64,000 nucleotides of DNA from Pseudomonadota bacterium (GTDB lineage Bacteria; Pseudomonadota; Alphaproteobacteria; Caulobacterales; Aquidulcibacteraceae), in NCBI GenBank assembly GCA_020161405.1, contig JAIUOD010000003.1:1-64000 (forward strand). Direction: 5' to 3'. Within the stretch, counting starts at the first letter, position 1. Each line of letters opens with the position of its first letter. Below are positions 40,567-50,021 of this stretch, in pieces. The notes below the pieces were generated by a model. It was given only the letters and a program-made list of their open reading frames with translations. It ran no database searches and was not told where the DNA came from. The position numbers were made by a program, and so were the translations under genes.

Positions 40567-41552
40567 TATAATGCGCGTTTCAAACTGGTTTCAATAAATT
40601 CTTTTATATAATGGGGATTGTCAAATTCAATTGCAATTTCCAACACTTCACAATTTTCAGCAAACCACTCTGGAAGGCGCACATAATCTTTTTCAGTGGT
40701 GATTAGTTTTAATTTTTCCGATTGCGCGCGCGCCTGAAGATATAATAATTCTTTTTGGGTATAAAAATGATGGTCAGGATAGGGGATAAGGTCGATTAAG
40801 CGCGCCCCAATTGATTTGAGGCTTTCCCCAAATTTTTCAGGGCGACCAATGCCGCAAAAGGCAAGATAATCTCCCTCTAATTCTTTGGCTTTAGTTTTTA
40901 TATTGGCATAAAAACGCGGTTTCTTAAAATCACCAATTTCTTCTTTTTCAAGTTCGCGTTTGCCAACCCAAATAATTGCATCGGCGCGCTTTAGACCCAC
41001 ATCAATGCTTTCACGCAATGGCCCTGCGGGGCAAATTTCGTGATTGCCAAAGCCAACATTGCCATCAATAACAACAAAGCTGATATTCTTGTTCAAATAT
41101 GGATTTTGATGGGCATCATCCAAAATTATTGCCTTGGCGTCATTTTTAATTGCAAGTTTGGCAGCTTCCACACGGTCTTTGCCAATGAAGACATCGCAAT
41201 ATTTTGAAAGCATTAAAGGTTCATCACCCACATCCTTGGGGTCTGATTTGCCCCATTCAACTTTGTGCGCACCGATTAAAGAACCACCAAACCCGCGCGA
41301 AACAATGGCAGGTTTTCCCCAAATCTCATTCGCAATTTTTGCAATTTCAATCGCAATCGGGGTTTTGCCAGTGCCGCCCAATGTAATATTGCCAATCGAA
41401 ATAACTGGAACATTTAGATATGTGGTTTTGGCCTCATAGATACGTTTTTGGGTGAAATAATCATATAAATAGGAAAGGGGGCGCAACAGGATTTTTAAAA
41501 ATGGCGCACTGTCCCTGCCATGTTTAATATTCCAAAAACTTGGTGCACGCAT
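40566..41552 (-). CDS. lpxK: Tetraacyldisaccharide 4'-kinase LpxK
   Basis: LpxK (328 residues) phosphorylates the lipid A disaccharide. The N-terminus RAPSFWNIKHGRDSAPFLKI is typical, and the modified P-loop reads VISIGNITLGGTGKTPIAIE at about 50-69. Later come ILDDAHQNPYL (normally DDGFQ), YPDHHFYTQKE and TTEKDYVRLP. DDGFQN is changed to DDAHQN, a noticeable substitution in a conserved motif. It abuts waaA and the acyltransferase by single-base overlaps. Confidence 0.93.
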   Translation of the reverse strand: MRAPSFWNIKHGRDSAPFLKILLRPLSYLYDYFTQKRIYEAKTTYLNVPVISIGNITLGGTGKTPIAIEIAKIANEIWGKPAIVSRGFGGSLIGAHKVEWGKSDPKDVGDEPLMLSKYCDVFIGKDRVEAAKLAIKNDAKAIILDDAHQNPYLNKNISFVVIDGNVGFGNHEICPAGPLRESIDVGLKRADAIIWVGKRELEKEEIGDFKKPRFYANIKTKAKELEGDYLAFCGIGRPEKFGESLKSIGARLIDLIPYPDHHFYTQKELLYLQARAQSEKLKLITTEKDYVRLPEWFAENCEVLEIAIEFDNPHYIKEFIETSLKRAL

Positions 41553-42874
41553 TATAAAAGCCCCATAATTTCATCACTTACTTTATCAAGCATATAACGA
41601 TTTTTATTCATATATTCACGCGAATTAGTAATAAGCTTTTCACTTAAGTCGCTTGAAAACAAAATTTTATTTACGGCATCATAAACTGATTTTGGATCAC
41701 TATTTTCAATTTTAATTGCTGCATTATTTTGCAATAATTCATCATAAATATCTTTGAAATTATGAAAATATGGACCTGTTATTATTGGACATTCTAAAAG
41801 TGCAGGTTCAATTGGATTATGACCGCCTATATATGGCAATAAAGAACCTGCTATAAATGCACAATTGGCAATTTTAAATGCACTTCCTAATTCACCAAAA
41901 GTATCCCAAATCAAAACTTTGGTTTGTCTGTCAATAATATGATTTTGGCTTCGTAAAACTGATTTAATACCTAATTTTCCACAATATGGCATTATATTCA
42001 TAATTGGTTTTATGTGGCGCGGCGCAATAATTAAAAGACTATCTGGGTGTTTTTGCAAAAGTATTTTATGGGCATCAATTATTATTTCATCTTCGCCCGA
42101 ATGACTTGAAGCACAAAGCCAAATTTTTCGCCCATTAGTTTGCTCTTTGATATTCGCAATTAATGATGGTTCAATCTTAAGTGCGGGTGCGGATAATTTT
42201 AAATTACCAATTAAGAGATTATTATTTGAATTTATAATTTCATTTAAAGCATTTTCGGTTTTCTTATTGGCGCAATGGATAAAGGAAAAACCACCAAAAA
42301 TTGGCTTACCAAAATTTTTAAATCTTTTCCAATTTTGAATTGATTTATCTGTCATACGGGCATTAATTAGTGCGCGTTTTATTCCTGCCATATCGAGGGC
42401 AAAAATTAAATTTGGCCAAATTTCACCTTCAACAAAAATTGCAATTTCGGGTTTTAGTTTTTCAACAAATTTTTTGGCAATAGTCGGTGTATCAATTGGC
42501 GCAAATTGAAAATGTGAATTTATTATGTTGGATTTTTGAAAAACTTCTTTCGCGGCAATGGTTTGGGCCGTGAACAAAAATTGCAAATTTTTATTCTTTT
42601 CTAATAATTTTTGCGCAAGTAAAAGGCCAACCATAGTTTCGCCAACGCTTGCACAATGTATCCAAATTAATTTATTTTTATCGCGTTCAAAATTTATCTC
42701 GCCAAACCGTTGTGGGTGTGAATTTTCACACTCTTTTCCATTTTTTACGCGTGAATTTAAAATTGCGGGTAAAATAGGGCTTATTGCATTTGTAAAAAAA
42801 CGATAAAGCGAAAATATAAATGGCAATTTAATCATTAATTCCTGCCAATTTTTGAATTTGGTCTTCTGCTTCAA
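41552..42874 (-). CDS. waaA: 3-deoxy-D-manno-octulosonic acid transferase
   Basis: This 440-residue GT30 enzyme attaches Kdo to lipid A at the inner membrane. The N-terminal anchor YRFFTNAISPILPAILN is followed by LIWIHCASVGETMVGLLLA with the catalytic Glu, then FVEGEIWPNLIFAL, LCASSHSGEDEIIIDAH and FIAGSLLPYIGGHNPIEPAL. It is unusually rich in Asn, Ile and Lys. It overlaps the DUF374 acyltransferase gene by 47 bases if the ATG at 42874 is right; a later start is possible. Confidence 0.93.
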   Translation of the reverse strand: MKQKTKFKNWQELMIKLPFIFSLYRFFTNAISPILPAILNSRVKNGKECENSHPQRFGEINFERDKNKLIWIHCASVGETMVGLLLAQKLLEKNKNLQFLFTAQTIAAKEVFQKSNIINSHFQFAPIDTPTIAKKFVEKLKPEIAIFVEGEIWPNLIFALDMAGIKRALINARMTDKSIQNWKRFKNFGKPIFGGFSFIHCANKKTENALNEIINSNNNLLIGNLKLSAPALKIEPSLIANIKEQTNGRKIWLCASSHSGEDEIIIDAHKILLQKHPDSLLIIAPRHIKPIMNIMPYCGKLGIKSVLRSQNHIIDRQTKVLIWDTFGELGSAFKIANCAFIAGSLLPYIGGHNPIEPALLECPIITGPYFHNFKDIYDELLQNNAAIKIENSDPKSVYDAVNKILFSSDLSEKLITNSREYMNKNRYMLDKVSDEIMGLL

Positions 42875-43574
42875 TTAAAGGGCCACCTAAATCAATATCT
42901 GCTTTTTGTGTTATTTCATTAAGGCGGGTTTCCAATTGAATTTTGGCATTTTCTAATGATATTTCATCGCTTCCCGCAATTTTCACAGGTTCACCATAAA
43001 TTATAAGCCCTTTTGAAAATAAAGGCGGGATAACGAATCTATCCCATGAATTCATATATTTTGAACCTTTGATGGACATTGCAACGGGTAAAAGCTCAAC
43101 CCCTGCTGATTTTGCCATTCTTATTGCGCCATCTTGAATTCTTTGACGTGGGCCGCGTGGGCCATCGGGAGTTATGAATGAGCCTTCGCCATTTTTTGCG
43201 GCGTTCACCATTAATCTAAACGCTTTTAATGCGCCCTTGTCCTGATTTGCGCCATCACGCTTTTTAGAGCTTGAGCCACGAATAACATTGCGCCCCAAAA
43301 TTTCGGCGGCGCGCGCAACAAATTGCCCATCAGGTGATAATGAAATCATCATATTATAAGGTTTTGCTTTTGTTGGCCAAATTGAATGCGCCATCATAAT
43401 GCGCGAATGCCAATAAGCGGCAACCACACCTTCATTGCCATCGGCAAATCTTGTTAAATATTCTTGCCCGATAATTTCCCATTTGGTCGTAATGCGAACC
43501 AAATACATATAAAGCGCGATAATATGCGCCAATATTTCTTGCATAATGTGGGAGCGAATAATTTTCTTAAACAT
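42828..43574 (-). CDS. DUF374 lysophospholipid acyltransferase family protein
   Basis: This 248-residue protein has the DUF374 pattern: VAAYWHSRIMMAHSIWP, SLSPDGQFVARAAEILGRNVIRG then SSSKKRDGA, FITPDGPRGPRQRIQDGAIRMAKSAG. It probably acts in lipid A or phospholipid acylation. It heads the operon with waaA, lpxK and the late acyltransferase, as in many alphaproteobacteria. The start is divergent from the phosphatase gene, with about 110 bases between them. Confidence 0.88.
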   Translation of the reverse strand: MFKKIIRSHIMQEILAHIIALYMYLVRITTKWEIIGQEYLTRFADGNEGVVAAYWHSRIMMAHSIWPTKAKPYNMMISLSPDGQFVARAAEILGRNVIRGSSSKKRDGANQDKGALKAFRLMVNAAKNGEGSFITPDGPRGPRQRIQDGAIRMAKSAGVELLPVAMSIKGSKYMNSWDRFVIPPLFSKGLIIYGEPVKIAGSDEISLENAKIQLETRLNEITQKADIDLGGPLIEAEDQIQKLAGIND

Positions 43575-43685
43575 TTAAAACTGTTACAATCTTCTGTTAT
43601 ATTTTTCTATATAGCGCTTGAAATACTATTGCAAAAGGGGCATGGATTGTCACATAATTACAGCATTAATATCGGGGTACAGCTT

Positions 43686-44348
43686 TTGTCAAAATATGAT
43701 CTTACGACTGTTGAAGGCAAAAAGCAGGCATATTCCGATTATTGTTGGCATGATCATGCGTTTTTACGCAAGAATTTCCAAAATGCCCATGAAATTTCAA
43801 AAGGTGTTTGGCGCTCTAACCAGCCCAGCCCTGAACAATTGGCGGTTTGGAAAGAAAAGGGGATAAAGACAATAATCAACCTTCGGGGTGATATTGATTC
43901 TTCTTTTACTGCTTTGGAAAAAGATGCATGCCAAAAACTTGGTTTAAAGCTTTTGTTTTTTAAGGTTGAAAGTCGCGGCGCACCAAACCCTGTTATAATG
44001 CGCGATTTGGTCAAGGCATTTGAAACCGCCGAATATCCAATCCTTTTGCATTGTAAATCAGGCGCTGACCGCGCGGGTCTTGCAAGCTCTTTGTATAAAT
44101 ATCTGATTGATAAGGTTTCAATTCAAGAAGCCAAAAAACAATTATCATTCAAATATCTTCATGTAAGCGCAGGCAAAACTGGAATATTGGGGCATTTTTG
44201 GAATAAATTTGAAAAAGCCCATATTGAAAGCGGTATCGAATTTTGGGATTGGGTTGATAATGTTTATCAACGCGATAAATTATTCGATGATTTCAAACCA
44301 ACCCCAGTGGGTTCATGGATTACCGATAATCTTCTTAAGCGCGAGTAA
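43686..44348 (+). CDS. Dual-specificity/tyrosine phosphatase-like protein
   Basis: About 220 residues. The CX5R phosphatase signature is HCKSGADRAG, with Cys about 123 and Arg about 129. It is preceded by VWRSNQPSPEQLAVWKEKGI then KTIINLRGD, a pattern of bacterial DSP-like phosphatases. I set the start at TTG 43686 (SKYDLTTVEG), behind GGGG at about 9 bases; TTG 43647 is an alternative, and the frame is open from 43464. Its place between LPS genes suggests an envelope substrate such as a lipid or sugar phosphate, which is inference. Confidence 0.8.
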   Translation: MSKYDLTTVEGKKQAYSDYCWHDHAFLRKNFQNAHEISKGVWRSNQPSPEQLAVWKEKGIKTIINLRGDIDSSFTALEKDACQKLGLKLLFFKVESRGAPNPVIMRDLVKAFETAEYPILLHCKSGADRAGLASSLYKYLIDKVSIQEAKKQLSFKYLHVSAGKTGILGHFWNKFEKAHIESGIEFWDWVDNVYQRDKLFDDFKPTPVGSWITDNLLKRE

Positions 44349-46118
44349 TTATCTTAATTGAAGTTTTGCTAAATCTGAATAAATACCGCCTTTAGCAAGT
44401 AGTTCATTATGTGTGCCTGTTTCCACAATTTCACCATTTGCCATCACAAGGATTTTATCGGCATTTGCAACGGTTGAAAGGCGATGGGCGACCACCAAAG
44501 TTGTGCGGTTTTTGCAAAATTCATTTAGTGAGATTTGGATTTTTGCCTCATTCTCACTATCTAGTGCGCTTGTAGGTTCATCAAGCATAAGGATTGGGGC
44601 ATTGCGCAAAATCGCGCGTGCAAGGGCAAGCCTTTGGCGTTGCCCGCCCGAAAAATTGCTGCCCTTTGGCGCAACGTGTGAATTTATTCCATCAGGAAGT
44701 TCGAAAACAAAATCACAGGCCGCCTGTTTTAACGCACTAATGATTTCTTCGTCAGTTTTTTGACCAGCACCAAAGCACACATTTTGCGCAATTGTGGTTT
44801 CAAACAAGATTGCGTCTTGCGAAACAAGGGCGATTTGATCGCGTAAATTTTTTAATTCAATCTGCCTTATATCAATGCCATCAAGATATATTGTGCCGCC
44901 AGTAACATCAAAAAGGCGCGGGATAAGGTTGATTATTGATGATTTACCCGCACCAGATGCACCAACAAAGGCAATAGTTTTTCCAAATTCGGCATTAAAA
45001 CTTATGCTATTTAGAATTTTGGTTTCACCAATTGCAAAATCCACATTTTCAAATTTTATGTCACCTTTAGCGCGTTCAATGTGAATTGGGTTTGGCGTAT
45101 CTTTTATTGACGGTTCTTCATCAAGAATTTCATAAAAGCGATGAAGCCCTGAAATACCTTCTTGAAGCTGATTATTCATATCGCCAAAGCTGCGAAGTGA
45201 TGCCGATGCATTCAACAAAGATGCAATAAAGGCCATAAGATTGCCAACTGTCGATTGCCCCTGACTTATACGATAGGCGGCAAAGGCGATGACAGCGGCA
45301 ACTGCAATGCCGCCCATGCTTTCAAGAATTGGCAATAGTCGTCCACGCTGCTCAATCATTCTAAGCATTAATTTCATGCGCGCTAGAAGGGCGTTTTCAA
45401 CACGGGATGCCTCACTCTTTTCAAGGGAATAGGTTTTTACAAGGCGAATGCCGCCAAGGCTTTCTTCGATGACGCCTGATAAATGGCTTGCTTGCTCTTG
45501 GGCAACACTTGCAGATTTGCGGATCTTGCGACCAATCATATCAACTGGCAAATAGGCAAGGGGCAAAATGAACAATGTTACCAATGCTAATTGCCAATCC
45601 ATATAAAGCATCATTCCAACCATAAAGATTAGGGTGAAACTTTCTTTTACAAGGCTGTTTGTGACTTTTAATACCGCCTCGCGGATGGCATTAATGTCGT
45701 TTAGAAAGCGTGCCGAAAATGCGCCCGATTGTTCGCGGGTTATGCGCGCATAATCAAGCGTAAGGATTTTAGAAAACAAATCATTTTGCAAATCAGTTGT
45801 AGCGCGCATTGAGGCGATATTGGTGGCAATATTTGATGTGTACCAACCAATGCCACGCAATAATGAAATTATAACAACCGCAATCGGGCCATAAAATGCA
45901 ATTTGCTTGGCTGTAAAGCCAAATTTTATTATTTTATCGGGATTTGTGCCAAGATTTGCCAAGGCATCAATAACAAAACCAACCATAAAGCTTTGTGCAG
46001 AAACCGCAAATGCCACAATTATCATCATAATTGCGGCAAATGCTAATATAGCTTTTTGCTTACCAAGCCAATTACGCCAAAAGCGCAATAATGGTTTATT
46101 TTGTTTGGCGTCAGCCAT
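44349..46118 (-). CDS. ABC transporter, MsbA-like lipid exporter (half transporter)
   Basis: This 589-residue protein has six membrane helices (about 1-325) fused to an ATPase. Walker A is GASGAGKSS at 386-394, the signature FSGGQRQRLALARAIL is at about 490-505, Walker B is ILMLDEPTSALD, and the switch His is in VVAHRLSTV. The setting among lipid A genes suggests lipid A flipping as by MsbA. It starts 3 bases after the DUF4170 stop, and its stop touches that of the convergent phosphatase gene. Confidence 0.9.
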   Translation of the reverse strand: MADAKQNKPLLRFWRNWLGKQKAILAFAAIMMIIVAFAVSAQSFMVGFVIDALANLGTNPDKIIKFGFTAKQIAFYGPIAVVIISLLRGIGWYTSNIATNIASMRATTDLQNDLFSKILTLDYARITREQSGAFSARFLNDINAIREAVLKVTNSLVKESFTLIFMVGMMLYMDWQLALVTLFILPLAYLPVDMIGRKIRKSASVAQEQASHLSGVIEESLGGIRLVKTYSLEKSEASRVENALLARMKLMLRMIEQRGRLLPILESMGGIAVAAVIAFAAYRISQGQSTVGNLMAFIASLLNASASLRSFGDMNNQLQEGISGLHRFYEILDEEPSIKDTPNPIHIERAKGDIKFENVDFAIGETKILNSISFNAEFGKTIAFVGASGAGKSSIINLIPRLFDVTGGTIYLDGIDIRQIELKNLRDQIALVSQDAILFETTIAQNVCFGAGQKTDEEIISALKQAACDFVFELPDGINSHVAPKGSNFSGGQRQRLALARAILRNAPILMLDEPTSALDSENEAKIQISLNEFCKNRTTLVVAHRLSTVANADKILVMANGEIVETGTHNELLAKGGIYSDLAKLQLR

Positions 46119-46121
46119 TAA

Positions 46122-46364
46122 TTAATGATCTTCATCACATTTTTGCGCGCCAGCAACATCCAAAAGACGGTGCGCGTGAATCACAAAATAACGCATGTGG
46201 GCATTATCGACGCTGCGTTGTGCCGCAGATTTCCATGCTTCTTTGGCATCTGCATAATTTGGATATGCGCCAACAAAATCTAAATTAGCCAAATCACGAA
46301 AACGAATATCAGCAACGTCATCAAGTTCGCCACCGATTACTAAATGAAGCAATTGTTTTGCCAT
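46122..46364 (-). CDS. DUF4170 domain protein
   Basis: This 80-residue soluble protein matches DUF4170: LVIGGELDDVADIRFRDLAN then LDFVGAYPNYADAKEAWKSAAQ and AHMRYFVIHAHRLLD. The family is conserved in alphaproteobacteria next to lipid A/Kdo and msbA genes; its function is unknown. It starts behind a GGGTAAAAAT leader and lies directly upstream of the ABC transporter gene. Confidence 0.85.
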   Translation of the reverse strand: MAKQLLHLVIGGELDDVADIRFRDLANLDFVGAYPNYADAKEAWKSAAQRSVDNAHMRYFVIHAHRLLDVAGAQKCDEDH

Positions 46365-46434
46365 ATTTTTACCCTTAAAAATTTTTTTCCAAATAACCCA
46401 GTTTTATGAATAAATCCAATATTCAACCTGCTTT

Positions 46435-47217
46435 TTACACAATATGCGATAAATGCCCCAATATATCGTTAAAAATATTGGAATTACTTACCACAAGTGA
46501 ACGTTGTAGCGGGCTTTCTTGATTGAATATAAAATCTTTCCCCAAATGATCGGTGAATTTTGCATTGGCTTCTTTGGCAATTATTGCGCCCGCCGCAATA
46601 TCCCAATCATTTTTAGGTGTGGTGGCAATTGCCCCGTCAAATTCACCACTTGCAACAAGGGCGATGCGATAGGCAATTGAATTTCTTTGTTCAACTTTAA
46701 AGTCAGGCCATTTAATAGGCCATTTTTTTGACTGGAACATATGCCTATCACCAAGCATTTTGGCGCTTTCAAGTGCTTTTGTATCGCTTGCAAAAATTTG
46801 GTTTTGATTTTTAAATGCACCAATTTGGTCTTGGGCGTAAAACATTTCATTTGTCGCGGGATTATAAACCACACCCAAAATTGCTTGACCGTTTTTTACC
46901 AATGCGATTGAAATTGAAAAATGTGGCAAGCCTTTGATAAAGGCGCGAGTTCCATCAATTGGGTCAACCATCCAAACCAAATCGCTATTTTTACGGCTAT
47001 TATCGTCCACTGTTTCTTCCGATAGCCAGCCATAATTAGGCCGCGCTTCTTTAAGGAGTTTTTTTATTAGTTCGTCGGATTTATAATCAGCTTCGGTAAC
47101 AGGATTATTTGGTGATTTTTCAATTACTTCTATGGGTTTGTTAAAATATTGCATTACCAATTCGCCTGCTTTGAAGGCAGCGTCTTTGGCAAGTTCTAAT
47201 TCGGCACTAAACCCCAT
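46435..47217 (-). CDS. cysQ: CysQ-like 3'(2'),5'-bisphosphate nucleotidase (inositol monophosphatase family)
   Basis: This 260-residue Mg-dependent phosphatase has the motif WMVDPIDGTRAFIKGLPHFS at about 81-100, an upstream WLSEETVDD with the metal-binding Glu pair, and the second motif WDIAAGAIIAKEA near 208-220. It removes phosphate from PAP, or could act on inositol phosphate. It overlaps pmbA by 1 base and is the second gene of pmbA-cysQ-DUF4170-ABC transporter. Confidence 0.85.
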   Translation of the reverse strand: MGFSAELELAKDAAFKAGELVMQYFNKPIEVIEKSPNNPVTEADYKSDELIKKLLKEARPNYGWLSEETVDDNSRKNSDLVWMVDPIDGTRAFIKGLPHFSISIALVKNGQAILGVVYNPATNEMFYAQDQIGAFKNQNQIFASDTKALESAKMLGDRHMFQSKKWPIKWPDFKVEQRNSIAYRIALVASGEFDGAIATTPKNDWDIAAGAIIAKEANAKFTDHLGKDFIFNQESPLQRSLVVSNSNIFNDILGHLSHIV

Positions 47218-48587
47218 TATTCACCCGCAATAATCATGTTTGGAACCAAAATACTTGGGCAATCAATTGTTCCCTTATGCTCAAGATCATTGGCTATAAT
47301 GATGTTTTTATAAAGTTCGAACAAATTGCACGCGATTGTAATTTCTGAAATTGGGAAAGTTAGAATTCCATTTTCAATCATAAAGCCCGAAATCCCAACT
47401 GAATAATCACCATTATTGGGGTTGAAAGATGGCGCCATTGCTTCGGCAACAAAAATGCCATTATTCGCCATTTTTATTAAATCAGCTTGCGATTTATCAG
47501 ATGGTTCAACAATAAGGTTGGAAATTGTAATGCCATGCGGGCCACCTTGGGCAAATGATGCATTGCCTGTTGATTTTAAACCCAATTGCTTTGCCGCACT
47601 TGTATTCAATAGCCATTGATTAAGAACACCATTTTTAATGATGCTTTGCTTTGAAACATTCAAACCCTCACCATCGAAGGGGCGTGAACCATGACCGCCA
47701 ATTATTGTTGGATCATCAACAATATTTATACTTGACGCAAAAATCTCTTTGCCAAGACTATCTTTCAAAAATGAAATACCGCGTGCAACACTTGAACCTG
47801 AAATTGCGCCAATCATCATACCGATAATTGATTTCGCAACACGTGGTTCAATCACAACGGGGGCATTAGTTGACGCAATTTTACGTGGGTTAAGGCGTTT
47901 TGCGGCGCGTTCGCCCGCTTTTTTTCCAATCTCGCTTGCAGGTTTTAGTTTTGATAAAAACCTTTCCGCGCTCATATCATAATCGCGTTCACGGCAATCG
48001 CCATCTTGCGCCATTGGGGCAACATATAGGCCCCAATCAGTACTGCCATAGCCGCCAATAAAACCATTGGTCGCGCCATAGACTTTATAATGATAATCCC
48101 ACGACGCGCCGCAACCCGCAATATTGGTGATTTTATCAATTGCCATAGCGGCGTTTTCAGCCGCCAATGCCTGTTGTTCAAGCCATGTAATGTCGGGTTG
48201 GGTGGCGTCATAAAGCCCTAAATCTTGTGTATTTTTGCAAATTTCACTACTATCGGCAAGGCCGCAATATGGGTCATCAGTGGCAAGGCGCGCCATTTTA
48301 ACAACCCTGTCTGCAAGCTCATCTAATGCTTCTTTTGAAAATGATGATGTTGTTGCACCCGCTTGGCGTTTGCCTATCATTACCCTAAGGCCGGCACCAA
48401 GATTTTCGGCGCGCGCCACATTTTCCAATGCGCCCATACGAACCGAAACTTCTAGATTTTGGCCTAAGTCACATGTGCAATCGGCGGCGTCAGCGCCCAA
48501 TTCTTTTGCCTTCTTTAGCAAATATTCGGTTGCATCATAAAGTTTTTTAGAATCACTTTTTATTTTTTCATCATTTTCAATAGTCAT
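47217..48587 (-). CDS. pmbA: TldD/PmbA family protein, PmbA type
   Basis: About 456 residues. The PmbA pattern includes LEVSVRMGALENVARAENLG, GLRVMIGKRQAGATTSSFS, PVVIEPRVAKSIIGMMIGAIS and GSRPFDGEGLNVSKQ, with the C-terminal GDYSVGISGFMIENG. With TldD it forms a zinc protease that matures peptides. The tldD partner is not in the window. The frame opens at 48656, inside the MAPEG gene; ATG 48587 (MTIENDEKIK) gives family length. Confidence 0.93.
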   Translation of the reverse strand: MTIENDEKIKSDSKKLYDATEYLLKKAKELGADAADCTCDLGQNLEVSVRMGALENVARAENLGAGLRVMIGKRQAGATTSSFSKEALDELADRVVKMARLATDDPYCGLADSSEICKNTQDLGLYDATQPDITWLEQQALAAENAAMAIDKITNIAGCGASWDYHYKVYGATNGFIGGYGSTDWGLYVAPMAQDGDCRERDYDMSAERFLSKLKPASEIGKKAGERAAKRLNPRKIASTNAPVVIEPRVAKSIIGMMIGAISGSSVARGISFLKDSLGKEIFASSINIVDDPTIIGGHGSRPFDGEGLNVSKQSIIKNGVLNQWLLNTSAAKQLGLKSTGNASFAQGGPHGITISNLIVEPSDKSQADLIKMANNGIFVAEAMAPSFNPNNGDYSVGISGFMIENGILTFPISEITIACNLFELYKNIIIANDLEHKGTIDCPSILVPNMIIAGE

Positions 48588-48648
48588 AATTTCTTTTGAA
48601 ACTAACCAAAGGGAATGTGAAGAAGCAAAAGTGAAATTTCTTATAAAT

Positions 48649-49041
48649 TTATGCAAAAATGCTTAGGATACATAATATCGCGATGACAAACATTGAAAGC
48701 GTGCTTAAAACCGTGCCAATGAAGCGCCCATATGAAATGCCGCCATTTGTACTTAAGCCATAGGCATGGAGGCAGCGCCCAATTGTAAAGCTTGCGCCAA
48801 GTGTGTGCGCAACAATTGGATTTGTACCAGTCTGCATCAATGCCAAAAGCCCAATCATTGCCAATGGCATATATTCAGTTGCATTAGCATGGGCACGGAT
48901 TGCGCGTTGTAATTTGGTATTACCGCCATCGCCCATGCCGGTTTTCATATTTCTACGCATAAAAATAACACGGTAAGCCAAGGCCAATTTCAAAATAATA
49001 TTAATACCAATATATAGTGCCGCAATCGAAAAATAATTCAT
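48649..49041 (-). CDS. MAPEG family membrane protein
   Basis: This 130-residue protein has four hydrophobic helices and the MAPEG motif RAIRAHANATEYMPLAMIGL at about residues 40-59, followed by GRCLHAYGLS. The family includes glutathione transferases and eicosanoid enzymes in eukaryotes; bacterial members are poorly characterised. ATG 49041 has a GGGAGA Shine-Dalgarno and is preferred over the upstream ATG at 49068. It lies 61 bases upstream of pmbA. Confidence 0.88.
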   Translation of the reverse strand: MNYFSIAALYIGINIILKLALAYRVIFMRRNMKTGMGDGGNTKLQRAIRAHANATEYMPLAMIGLLALMQTGTNPIVAHTLGASFTIGRCLHAYGLSTNGGISYGRFIGTVLSTLSMFVIAILCILSIFA

Positions 49042-49198
49042 CACCCGTCTCCCAAAGTGCAAATCCAAAAGTTTTTTTTATTTTTTATCAAAAATAACAA
49101 TTCAATAAAATTTTATCTATTGGATAAATTATTTCTACGCCCTTGTCATGTAGAATATATAAAAAGCCATTAGAGCTTATTATCAAGGGGAATGGAAA

Positions 49199-49363
49199 AT
49201 GTTTGTATATGCAGTGTTTGGTGCAGTCGCAATTGGATTTGTATTTGGCGCTTATTTGCTTGTAAGTTCGATTTTAAATGTGATGAGTGAAAAATTCGAA
49301 GAATTAATGCCTGAACGTATGGTGGATTTTTCAGGTTTTGTTGATTTAAAATTCGACAAATAG
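49199..49363 (+). CDS. 54-residue single-pass membrane microprotein
   Basis: This short frame is easy to miss. ATG 49199 follows AAGGGGA at 8 bases, and the 54 residues run to TAG at 49361-49363. It has one N-terminal hydrophobic helix (YAVFGAVAIGFVFGAYLLV) and a charged C-terminus with EKFEELMPERMVDF. No family is recognised. The good ribosome-binding site and coding-like composition support it. It precedes a secreted-protein gene by 37 bases and may share its transcript. Confidence 0.65.
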   Translation: MFVYAVFGAVAIGFVFGAYLLVSSILNVMSEKFEELMPERMVDFSGFVDLKFDK

Positions 49364-49399
49364 AATTGCATAATCTGTAACTTATATTAAAGAAAAGGA

Positions 49400-50005
49400 A
49401 TGAAAAACACATTCCTATCTAAAAAACTTGTAAGTACACTTCTTACAATTTTCGCACTCACCCCCTTGGTTGCGAATGCGTCTAATGACGAAGCATATAA
49501 AGTGAATAATATAAAAATACTTGATAGCGAAGGGCTTAAAGAATTTGATTCTTACCTTGATGCTTGTGCAAAGGGTTCAAAACTTCAAGGCGTGCGAAAA
49601 ACCCGCGAAATAATTGTTTCTGGTGTTTCGCAAATGAATGATGTTGAAAAAACCTATTATTATTTTTTACCAGGGACAACATATTTAGGTGCAAATGTAT
49701 ATCGCGCCGAATTTATGCCGGGTGACGGCACTGGAATGCTTACTTTCTCACTTATAAATCCGCCATCTGATTTTATTTCAAAATATCAAAAAGCCGTTGG
49801 CAAAACCAAATGGAAAAAATTACCTGAATTTCCTTATGATTTAGAGCTTGGTCAATTAACCGATGCCGACCCGTCGCGCGAAAATCTTTTTGTTGAAGAC
49901 AAAGGCGTCGATGAAGATTTCTTTGCCCGCAAAATCATGGAAGTGAACACAACCGACCTAACAGGCAATAAATACGTTATATTACATTGCGCGGTGCCGT
50001 TTTGA
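49400..50005 (+). CDS. Secreted hypothetical protein
   Basis: This 201-residue protein has a signal peptide (LSKKLVSTLLTIFALTPLVANA). The mature part has mixed charged strands and helices, with two Cys (YLDACAKGS and VILHCAVPF at the C-terminus) that could pair. No family recognised. AAAGGA precedes ATG 49400. The C-terminal end is only 17 bases from the convergent membrane-protein gene. Confidence 0.65.
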   Translation: MKNTFLSKKLVSTLLTIFALTPLVANASNDEAYKVNNIKILDSEGLKEFDSYLDACAKGSKLQGVRKTREIIVSGVSQMNDVEKTYYYFLPGTTYLGANVYRAEFMPGDGTGMLTFSLINPPSDFISKYQKAVGKTKWKKLPEFPYDLELGQLTDADPSRENLFVEDKGVDEDFFARKIMEVNTTDLTGNKYVILHCAVPF

Positions 50006-50021
50006 TTATATGGTCATCTTT

